Shown one piece after another: positions 1 to 8,100 of a stretch of 64,000 nt of DNA (position 1 is its first letter; each line of letters begins with the position of its first letter). The DNA is from Herbidospora sakaeratensis (GTDB lineage Bacteria; Actinomycetota; Actinomycetes; Streptosporangiales; Streptosporangiaceae). The translations under genes and the position numbers were made by a program. The notes under the pieces were generated by a model. The model was not told the origin of the DNA, ran no database searches, and worked only from the letters and a program-made list of their open reading frames with translations. The DNA is taken from contig NZ_BBXC01000017.1 of NCBI RefSeq assembly GCF_001570525.1, positions 184,249 through 248,248 on the forward strand. The letters are read 5' to 3'.

Positions 1-88
1 TGAGCTTGTGCTGGTCCTGAACACCGTGTTCATCCCGCCTGACGTCGGCGGAGATGCGAGCGTAGGAGACGACCGGAATCTGATCCAT
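1..88 (-). CDS. Serine recombinase, N-terminal fragment cut by window edge
   Basis: The 29 visible residues begin MDQIPVVSYARISADVRRDE and continue HGVQDQHKL. The S-Y-A-R-I-S core is the conserved N-terminal strand of the resolvase/invertase catalytic domain, and its second serine is the expected nucleophile. A purine-rich GAGGGGG lies just upstream of the ATG. The rest lies outside the window, so size and completeness are unknown. It reads away from the HigBA pair, and the repeat element at 181 lies about 90 bp upstream of its start. Confidence 0.75.
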   Translation of the reverse strand, partial: MDQIPVVSYARISADVRRDEHGVQDQHKL

Positions 89-180
89 GGAACCCCCTCG
101 CATGAACTATTGCGGAGAGGCTAGTACTACCACCAGCAGTATTTGCACAAGAACGTGAATGGATACTGCGGGATCGGCGG

Positions 181-308
181 GACGGGTGTCAACGCAGGTG
201 ACCCGTCTAACTGGTGCCCTACGGGGCTGACCAGTTCCTCTTCCGAAGAGTAGTACGCGCGCCGGTGAGACCTCCGGCGGCTGTGGCCGTTCGGAGGTCT
301 CTTTCGTT
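181..308 (+). repeat. Hairpin-rich direct repeat, copy 1 (candidate small RNA or recombination site)
   Basis: About 125 bp, strongly similar to 1077-1204. Hairpins in order: GACGGGT/ACCCGTC (181-187 with 201-207); AACTGGT/ACCAGTT (209-215 with 230-236), whose inner GCCC/GGGC pairs around TAC; CTCTT/AAGAG (238-250); and a terminator-like stem at 267-301. The second hairpin is unchanged between the copies. No credible ORF was recognised in it. It could be an independent small RNA, a leader of the toxin-antitoxin operon, or an att-like site of the adjacent recombinase. The repeat and stems are visible; function is inference. Confidence 0.6.
267..307 (+). terminator. Intrinsic terminator-like hairpin ending repeat copy 1
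   Basis: GAGACCTCCG (267-276) pairs perfectly with CGGAGGTCTC (292-301). An inner CGGC/GCCG extends the stem, and TTTCGTT follows. It would end a short transcript about 70 bp before the toxin gene. Confidence 0.65.
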
Positions 309-378
309 CGAGGATCGCTGTGCAGACATGTCTTCAACCCCCGGACGGCTAACAAGCCACGCATATAGCATCATCGCT

Positions 379-735
379 ATGACCTGGGGTACGGTTGAGC
401 TGGAGCCTGAGGTTCGCGAGTGGCTCGAAAAGTTGCCGGTGGCCTCATTCGCGAAAGCCGCCTTCTATATCGACCTCCTGGCGGCTGAAGGCCCACTACT
501 GGGAGAGCCGTACACGCGGCAACTCGACGGCAAGCTTCGCGAGCTGCGGTTCCACTTGGATGATCTATCAATGCGGGTGAGCTACTGGATCGCCCCGCAC
601 AGACGGATCGTCCTACTGACGGTCTTCCACAAGACGCGAATGAGGGAAGATCGAGAAGTGGATCGAGCTCGGCGGGCATTGCTGCGCTGTGTCGATCAGG
701 CGCACACGGTGGATGTGGATGAGGAGCCGGCATGA
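379..735 (+). CDS. HigB/RelE-superfamily toxin (Gp49-like)
   Basis: 118 residues in the size and style of Gp49/HigB mRNA interferases. The N-terminus is V-E-L-E-P-E-V-R-E-W-L; a central GKLRELRFHL segment leads to the strand RRIVLLTVFHKTR and a basic C-terminal helix. This FHKT strand with flanking basic residues is typical of the RelE fold. I chose ATG 379 because the upstream extension runs into the repeat element and its terminator. The stop overlaps the next start as ATGA, so toxin and antitoxin are translationally coupled in the toxin-first HigBA order. Expected role is ribosome-dependent mRNA cleavage, restrained by the next gene product. Confidence 0.8.
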   Translation: MTWGTVELEPEVREWLEKLPVASFAKAAFYIDLLAAEGPLLGEPYTRQLDGKLRELRFHLDDLSMRVSYWIAPHRRIVLLTVFHKTRMREDREVDRARRALLRCVDQAHTVDVDEEPA

Positions 736-1031
736 GTGAGGACACGACGTGGGAGGAACTCCGGCGGCGGCGGCTGGCCGAGCCTGGCGCGAGTGAAGCT
801 TATGAGGCGGCACGTCTGGCGTTCGAGCTCGGGAAAGCCGTACGGCGGATGCGAGAAGGGTACGGGTGGAGTCAGGCGGAATTGGCCGTCGCTGCGGATA
901 TGACGCAATCCGCTGTGGCACGCTTCGAAGCTGGCGGCACGGTTCCGACTCTTCCCGTACTCGAGCGGTTGGCGAGGGCGTTGAACGCTGACCTTGAGGT
1001 GCGGATCAGTCCGCGAGCCCCGGCTGCTTGA
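732..1031 (+). CDS. HigA-like XRE-family antitoxin
   Basis: 99 residues. The N-terminal half is a short helical region, probably the toxin-binding part. The C-terminal half is a helix-turn-helix of the XRE type, around residues 32-90: MREGYGWSQAELAVAADMTQ, then S-A-V-A-R-F-E-A-G and TLPVLERLARAL. The start overlaps the toxin stop by 4 bp. As in other HigBA pairs it should neutralise the toxin and autorepress the operon. The second hairpin-rich repeat begins 45 bp after the stop. Confidence 0.85.
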   Translation: MSEDTTWEELRRRRLAEPGASEAYEAARLAFELGKAVRRMREGYGWSQAELAVAADMTQSAVARFEAGGTVPTLPVLERLARALNADLEVRISPRAPAA

Positions 1032-1076
1032 CTCGCTTCGGGAGCCGGTGCCGCCGAGCCATCGCGCACCGGTGGG

Positions 1077-1204
1077 GACCGGTGTCAACGCGGGTGACCC
1101 GTCCAACTGGTGCCCTACGGGGCTGACCAGTTCCTCGTCTGAGGAGTAGTTCGCGGTTCGGGTGAGACCTCCGGCGGCACGGCCGCTCGGGGGTCTCCTT
1201 TATT
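1077..1204 (+). repeat. Hairpin-rich direct repeat, copy 2
   Basis: Direct repeat of 181-308 placed just downstream of the antitoxin. Identity is near complete from 1081 to 1132, including the AACTGGT...ACCAGTT hairpin (1105-1132). It is lower after that, but the terminator stem survives with a G-T wobble in place of an A-T pair. The region at 1133-1146 can still fold (CCTC/GAGG) although its bases differ from copy 1. Two copies 896 bp apart bracket the toxin-antitoxin genes. Confidence 0.6.
1164..1202 (+). terminator. Intrinsic terminator-like hairpin ending repeat copy 2
   Basis: GAGACCTCCG (1164-1173) pairs with CGGGGGTCTC (1188-1197) with one G-T wobble, with an inner CGGC/GCCG and CTTTATT downstream. 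It can serve as the terminator of the toxin-antitoxin operon as well as of the repeat RNA. Confidence 0.65.
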
Positions 1205-1209
1205 GTGCC

Positions 1210-1353
1210 CTACTTGACGAACGAGCCCATGCCGCGAGTGGTGACGATCAGGCCGTCTTGGCGCAGTTGGGCGGTGACCTTGCGGATGGTCACGCGGGCG
1301 ACGTTGAACTCCGACTCCAACTGGGTGGTGGAGCGGACCGTCTCCTGGCTGGC
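1210..1353 (-). pseudogene. GntR-type winged-helix remnant
   Basis: The reverse strand reads TTQLESEFNVARVTIRKVTA, then QLRQDGLIVTTRG and a stop after G-S-F-V-K. This is the recognition helix and wing of a GntR-family DNA-binding domain. There is no start codon, no upstream half and no effector domain, so it is a fragment. It abuts an IS5-type remnant on the other strand. Confidence 0.7.
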
Positions 1354-1360
1354 CGGGTGC

Positions 1361-1459
1361 CGGCGATTACACTGCCGCTACGAACGCCGCGCCGACCACT
1401 TCGCCTCCTTCGTCGCCATCGCCGCAGCCCTCATCTGCTACCGCCGCCTCACCAAATGA
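1361..1459 (+). pseudogene. IS5-family transposase C-terminal remnant
   Basis: About 32 residues, including RYERRADHFASFVAIAAALI and ending C-Y-R-R-L-T-K. This is the usual C-terminus of IS5-type DDE transposases in actinobacteria. Nothing of the catalytic core is present, and the remnant is fused directly to the GntR scrap. It marks an old insertion or deletion boundary. Confidence 0.75.
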
Positions 1460-1522
1460 GTCACCGTCTTACTGGACCCGCGCCCTACATCGAGCGCTGC
1501 CGCCCTGCCCTGACAGGGCGCA

Positions 1523-2101
1523 TCACCCGGTTTCCGGCCAGGTCCCGTCGGGGATGCGATACATGGTGCGGGTGGATGTGAACCACTCCTGATCGAGAAA
1601 ACGTCCCGTGATCCGGCCCGCCATGCACAACATGAGGTGCAGGTTCCGTCGGTCGTCCTCGCCGAGTTCCAGCCCGTCGGTATAGGCCAGGTAATCGGGG
1701 AGATCCATGTGTCCCTCCTCGTCCGGCGGCCCGGCGTAGCCGAGTTGCCGGCCGTCGTAGTAGAGATACAGCCCCTCAAGGAGGTAGCGGTCGTCGTCGT
1801 ACCGGACCTGGAAGACCCGCCGCTTCCCCAGGTTGCGGATGGCGGGGTGATAGGGATAGAGGCCGAAGGCGAGGACGTGTGTCCAGCCTGGCGCGTGCGG
1901 GCCGAGCCAGACCGTGTCCGCCGGTCGTCCCTGGTAGAGGTCGATCAGTGTGCCGAGATCACACTCCTGCCGCGTTTTCTCGTCCACCCGGAGAAGTCTC
2001 GCCACCTCCTCCGGGTCGTCGCTTTCGACCCAGAGCCCATGGAAGTAGTAGCTCAGGTCATACTCGACGAGCAGATCCCACTGGTCGTGCACGGGAAGCA
2101 T
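1523..2101 (-). CDS. Hypothetical protein, candidate immunity partner of the NucA/NucB protein
   Basis: 192 residues with no signal peptide or membrane segment; acidic, aromatic-rich and probably cytoplasmic. Visible stretches include YDLSYYFHGLWVESDDPEEV near the N-terminus, L-Y-P-Y-H-P in the middle, and many Asp/Glu residues near the C-terminus. I do not recognise the family with certainty. It lies 90 bp downstream of the giant secreted nuclease on the same strand, which is where an immunity gene for a polymorphic toxin would sit. A strong hairpin separates the two genes, so it may have its own promoter. An AAGG motif lies about 10 nt before the ATG. The immunity role is inference from position. 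Confidence 0.7.
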   Translation of the reverse strand: MLPVHDQWDLLVEYDLSYYFHGLWVESDDPEEVARLLRVDEKTRQECDLGTLIDLYQGRPADTVWLGPHAPGWTHVLAFGLYPYHPAIRNLGKRRVFQVRYDDDRYLLEGLYLYYDGRQLGYAGPPDEEGHMDLPDYLAYTDGLELGEDDRRNLHLMLCMAGRITGRFLDQEWFTSTRTMYRIPDGTWPETG

Positions 2102-2110
2102 GATGCCGCC

Positions 2111-2146
2111 TTGTGTCGGGTTGTGAACTTGTGTCGGGTCGTGAAG
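2111..2146. repeat. 18-bp tandem repeat, two units
   Basis: TTGTGTCGGGTTGTGAAC (2111-2128) is followed directly by TTGTGTCGGGTCGTGAAG (2129-2146), 16 of 18 identical. It lies in the leader of the candidate immunity gene, between its start and the upstream terminator. It could be a pair of regulator sites. Confidence 0.6.
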
Positions 2147-2175
2147 GGGTTGCCGGGCGGTGACCCGGCAACCCC
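2146..2175 (-). terminator. Terminator hairpin after the giant nuclease gene
   Basis: GGGGTTGCCGGG (2146-2157) pairs perfectly with CCCGGCAACCCC (2164-2175) around a 6-nt loop. There is no U-tract, which is common in high-GC actinobacteria. It lies 17 bp beyond the stop of the 2282-residue gene. Confidence 0.65.
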
Positions 2176-2191
2176 GCTCAGACGAGTGACG

Positions 2192-5100
2192 CTAGTCTAC
2201 GATCTTCACCCAGAATGGATTGTCGCTTACCTTGGTTGGAGTTCTCTCCGGGTCGTACGGGATAACTCGATATTGGCCATAGAAGGCCTGGAGCGCGTCC
2301 CCGTGGTTCTGGTTGTAACTGGTGTGGACGGCCCGGACGGAGTAATGGATTCTGTCCTTCGCGGCCCCTTGCTCCGTCGACGCGAAGGGATACTCGTCAC
2401 ACTGAAAGGCGCCGTCGGCATTGTCGTCGTAGAGATGTTTGAAGTAGTACTTACAGTAGTTTCCCGTCGTCCCGACGATGCTAAAGTCCTCCTGGGGCAC
2501 ATAGACGCTGTGTGACGAGAAGATTTTGCGATTGGTTTTCTCGTTTCCGTCCGACCCTCTCCAGAGGGCATAGCCCTCGGGGGTGTTCGACGGCTTGGCG
2601 TAGTTTCCGGAGATGATCTTCTTCCGCTCGTTCCCGAGGGGCCCCCTGATCGGCGGGTACTTGACGTCATCCCGATCATCGGTCGTGTCTCCCGGGCGGA
2701 AGGGTGGGAAGGTGCCAGCGTTCTCGTTCTGGTTCAGGGCGGTCTCGATGTGATTGATCACCGGCAGGAAGTTCTTGTTCTTGCTTTTCGACATGGTGAA
2801 GACGCGGTCGGCCCTGATGTTGACGCAACCGCCCTTGTGCTGCTCGCCGAATAACCCGGCCTGCCTCCAGTCGCAGCGGAAACTGGGGGCGTTGAGGTTG
2901 TTCGGCGGAACGCCGTGTCCCCAGCGGACCACCCCGAGTCGCTCACCCTTCGACCCGAGGATCTCCTGGTCCCACAGGCGCAGCTTGCCCTGCTTGCCTT
3001 CGTATGCCGTGATCGCGGGCATGATGGAGCAGGTTGCCCGGTCCTTGGGAGCCGTGGGCTGCGACGTCGAGATGGTGAATGGGGAATATCCGCTGCGCCA
3101 GCTTTCGATTGTTTTGAGCTGACTTGGTGCCCCGCTCGTGATGGCGCATTCCGACGACGTCTCCAGGCCGATGCGGATCAGCACGTCATCGAGCTCGTCA
3201 TCCAATTCGGAACGGCGAATGCCGGTATTGTAAATCCCGAAATCAGATAGTTTGAGCCAGAACTTCATGTCCTGCGGTTTCATGCCGTCGGTGGAGTCGC
3301 CGCCGTTGTAGATCTCCCGGCCCGTGTTGTTCGCCAGATACGAGTGCGCCACCCAGGTCGCCCGGAAGGAGAAGACGTCGCCGGGGTGCAACAGATTCAC
3401 CAGGGCCAGCGGGATCTTCAACTGCTTGGGAACCAGTTTCGACCACGATGCCGGCTTATGATCCTTCCCGTCGCCGTCGTCCTTCTCCTCCCATCCCGTG
3501 TACCCGATCCACGCGGTCCAGCAGGCGTTGTAGGGGCGGTCCTGCATACGGGAGTAGGAGTCGACGAATCTGCCGGAGCTCGCGGTGGCGAGGCAGTCCT
3601 CTAGCGATGGATGCCGGTATTTGAAGGCGGGGATGTAGGGCGCGGCGGCGGCCGCTCTCCGCGTGTCCGGTGTGATCGGTGGGTCCTGGGCGGCCGGAGC
3701 CGGCAGAAGAGCGGCGACCTCAGCGGACGCCAGGGGCCGCTGGTAGATCTCGACCTCATCGAGGTCGCCCCGCATCCTGGTGCCCAGCGTCATGGCGGTG
3801 TCCGCGTGCCATGGTGTGAAGGTCACGGGTGAGGTCTTTACCAGGTTCCCGTTGAGGTACAACGAAGCGGCCCCTGCCTCCGCGTCGTACACCCCGGCCA
3901 GGTGGAACCACTCGTCGACCGGTGCCTCGACGTCGGACAACACGCCTTCGACCGCCGCGTCGGCGACGTCGCCACTCGTGAAGGTGAACACCAGTCCGTG
4001 ATGAGCCTCGTTGCCGAGCCGGAAGGGCGCCTGGTGGGTGCCTCGTTGCTCGGCCACGCTGTAGTCACCGTCCTTGTCGCTCCAGCGCAGCCACGCGGCC
4101 GCGGTGAAGCTCTGGTCGGTCTGGATCACCGGATCGGCCGTCTGGGCCAGGGGCTCCTCACCGGGCTGCGTGACGTCAAGGGTGGCCTGCTGCCAGTCCG
4201 ACCACGGCGAGGGTGCCTGGTCGGTGACCGCCCGCAACCGCCATCGGACCGTCCATCCGTCGGTGAGTTCGCCGCCGGGTACCGGTATTGCGGCCTGGGC
4301 GCCCGAGGCGACGCCGTCGACGCCGCCGGTCCAGATCTGGGCGCCGTCGTGCTCGATCTCGGCTTCGGCCCGCAGGGGCTGGCCGGTCGGGTGGGTGACG
4401 ACGGCCCTGAGGGTGGGCGTCAGCATGGTGAGCACCGTGGCGCCGTCCACCACCTTCGACGGGGTGATCGTCAGGGCGGTGGCGGTGGGCTTGGGCACCA
4501 CGACGGTGAAGGACTGCCAGTCCGACCAAGCCGACTGCGCGGTGGCCGAGACCGCGCGGGCCCGCCAGCGCACCTGCCACCCGTCGGTCAGCGTCCCGGC
4601 GGGAACGGCGATGACAGCCTGCGTGCCGGCCGGTGCGTCGTCCACGCCGCCGGTCCAGACCTGGACCGCGTCGTGCTCGATCTCGGCTTCGGCCCGCAGT
4701 GGCTTACCGGCCGGGTCGTTCACCTGAACCAGGAGGGAAGGGGCGCGGCTGGACGTGACGATCCCATCACCTACCTGCTCCGACGGGGTGATCTGCAGAG
4801 CGGTCACGGCCGGTTCTGAGACCGGGTCGGGCTCGTCGACGGCCAGGGACTGCCAGTCCGACCACGGCGAGGCGACCGTCGTGGCGGTGTTGACGGCCCT
4901 GACCCGCCAGCGGACCCGCCAGCCGTCGGTCAGCGTCCCGGCCGGAACCGTCAGGCTCGCCTGGGTGCCGGAGGCGACGCCGCCCACGTTCCCGGCCCAG
5001 ATCTGGCCGGCCCCCTGCCCGGTGGCGGCCGGGTCGTGCTCGACCACGAAGTCAACCCGCACCTGCTGGGCGGCCGGGTCGGTGACTGTGGTGTGCAGGG

Positions 5101-8100
5101 CAGGGGTCACGCTCGTGGTCGTGGTAACACCATTCACCAGCTGTGACGGGGTCACCTGGAAGGCCCCGACCGTCGGGTTCGGCACGTCGACTGTGGCCGC
5201 CAGCCAAGCCGACCAAGCCGAGGTGGTGCCCGCCACGACGTTGGCCGCACGGGCCCGCCAGCGGACCCTCCACCCGTCGACCAGATTCCCGGCCGGGATG
5301 GCCACGGTGGCCTGCCCGCCGGAGGTGACCGTGCCCGAGGAGCCCGTCCAGATCTGGCCGGTGCCCTGCCCGGTCACGGCCGGGTCGTGCTCGACCTCGA
5401 ACTGACCGGTCAGGTTCGCACTGGCGACGTCGGTGACGGTGCCGGACAGGCTCGGAGTGAGGGAGGTGAGCGTCGTGACGCCGTTCACCACCTGTGCCGG
5501 GGTGGCGGTCAGCGCGCTGACGACCGGCGCCGAGGTGACCGTGGTGACGGTCAGCGTCGGGGCCGGGCCGTAGCCGAACCAGTCCTCAGTGGGCGAGAAG
5601 ACCCGGTAGTTCTCCGTCGTGCTCGACTCGTTGGGGTGCATCAGCACCAGGCCGTGGTTGGCCGCTCCGGCCGCCCAGTCCTGGGCGATGCCGGTGACCG
5701 TCCATTCCATTGGCCCCGTGCCTGCCGAGCACCCCTCGCCCTTCCCGGTGAACGAGGTCTGGGCGTCCTCAGTCGTCGTGGCGGGCTTGTTGCCCCACAG
5801 CAGGTTGTTCTGGCTCCAGGTGCTGGTCAGGCGGCGGACCTGAATTCCGGCGCCAACCGTGGTCCCGCAGCCGCTGGAGTCGAAGTTGGTCAGCGCCAGT
5901 TTCGCGTTGGTGACATTCGCCCCGGCCAGGCCGGTCGTGGTGAACCGCAGGTGCACCCGGCCGAGTTGCCCGTCGAACCGGCCCGCCATCAGATAGGGGG
6001 CCGAGGGGTCGGCGGGAACAAAGAGGTTGTCCTCCGACCACACGTCGACGTCATTGGTGAGCGTCAGCGTGGTGGTCGGATCCACTCTCACCGGATACCT
6101 CGTCTCCGGATCGGACAGGAACGCGTGGTCCGGCTTGAGCACGAGTTCGGTCCGCCCGTCCTTCGTGACGACCTCGGTAGCGATCTTCACGCTGTCGGCC
6201 CGCTCGGCGATGGCCTTGTTCTTGGCCTCCCACATCACTGGCTGCGGCGCCGACGCCACCGTCTTTTTCTTTCCAGTACGGCTGGTCAGCAGCAACCGGC
6301 CGCCCTTGTCCTCCGACAACGTCAACCCGCCGGTGTCCACCCCGATGCGTAACTCCAGCGGTTTCTCCGGTCGTTCTCGCAGCACCACGTCGTGGCGGAA
6401 ACCGGTCGGCAGCACGGTCACCACGAGGTCCGCGCCCTTGCCGGCCGCGTCCGGGTAGGTGGCGACGTTCTTCTCTACCGTCGGACGGGGAAGCGGCGTC
6501 GGCCAGCGCAGCGAATAGGACTGCCCGTCGGCGGTGGTCATGGACACGAAAGCGCCCGTCCCGCCGTTGGCGACCGTCAGAGCGAAGCCCGAGTCGACCG
6601 CCTTGGGCGCCAGCGCCCCGTTCCGCTCGACCAGCGTCGGGTCGATCGGCACCCACACGTCGCCCTGCCTGGCCCGGACCGGCCCGGCCGTGACCTCGGT
6701 CGTGTACGTCTTCCCGTCAGGTTGCGCGTAGGTGATGCTGGTCGGTGTCGTCTCAGCGGCCACCTCCACGGCCTTCCCCTGCCCGGACGCCGTCCGCGAA
6801 GCGGCGACCCGTGCCTGCGACGGCGTGTTGGAGACGGCGGTCCCGCTCTTCCCGGCGATCCACGCCGCCGTGTCGTTCAGGCTCGCATGATGATCGTTCC
6901 CGGACGTGTCGGCCGCCGTCGCGCCCTCTCCGTCATCGAACGTCCACTGGCCTGCGGCCTGCGCGACCGTCGTAAAGGACCAGGTCCGGGGAGACATCAT
7001 GTTGTCCCACAGGTCCGTCGCCCCGGTGACGACGGCCTTGTAGGTCGTCCCCGGTCGCAGTGCCTGCGCAGGGGTGAAGGTCACCTCGGTCTCGGTGCCG
7101 TCGTACCCGAGGGTGCCCTCGACCTCGGTGCCGTCGGCGTCTTCGAGGATCACCTCGGCGCCGGCGACCGGCTCGTGGAAGGCGACCTTCAGTGTCATGT
7201 CGAGCGGCACCTCGACGGCACCGTCCGCGGGTTCGGTCGAGACCACCTGTGGTGCCCGGGTGTCCTCGCCTCCGCCCTCGTATCCCTCCGTGCCGATGTC
7301 GAGCTGATCCGTCTCAACCTCGTAGGCGTCTCCCTGACGTTGCCCTGAGATCTGGCCACCGAGTTCGTCGCCGATGGTTATCTGCTCATTCTCCCCGGGT
7401 TCGTAGATCGATCGGGCGATGGCGTCCTCGTACGAGGGGAAGCTCGTGATCGGATCGGGTGAGGTGAAGAAGAAGTCCTTGATGACCGGTTGGACGGGGA
7501 GTTCGAAGTCGACCGTCAGGATGGGCGGGTGGAGCTGCCCCTTGCAGGACTCCAGCGGCGTGGTCCGGCACCCACCCGCCTCGTCGGAGCGGTAGCGGCG
7601 CCAGTTCCGCAGGTCCGACTCGTTCCCGGCGGTCAGCCGGATGCCGTAGTTGGTTGCACCATCCACCCACGCTTGGACGATCTGGTTGAGTGAATGCGTC
7701 AGGTCCCAGGCGTAGGCCATCGAGCCGGTGCAGTCGTCGCCGTAGGCGCCGAATTCGGTGTCGGCGCCCGCGTTGGTGACCGATGGCTGGGTGTTCCAGT
7801 GGAGTGTCGTCTCCTCCCAGTCGGAGGTGATGCGACTCGCGGTGATCCCGGACCCGACAGAGGTCCCGCAGGCGTTGGACTGGTAGTTCCACAGGTTCAG
7901 GTCGGCGTTCTCGACCGTGCTGCCGGCGAAGCTATCGGGAATGTCGGGGAACTTGAGGTAGCCACGCCAGCGCTTCGCGATGTTGCTTGAGTAGGACTTG
8001 CCGACCACGATCTGGTCCTGGGTGAAGGTGTCCCAGCTGTCCTGGTAGTCAACGTCGTTGATCCAAGTGTCCATGCCGCCGTTGACCCAGTCGCCAGTGT

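Noticed and set aside
214..378. N-terminal extension of the HigB-like toxin to 214
   Set aside because: The extension lies within the repeat element and its terminator, is not toxin-like, and ATG 379 gives the family length.
1162..1581. 139-codon plus-strand frame after repeat copy 2
   Set aside because: It runs through the terminator, the GntR scrap in antisense and the IS5 scrap in another frame; no coherent protein.
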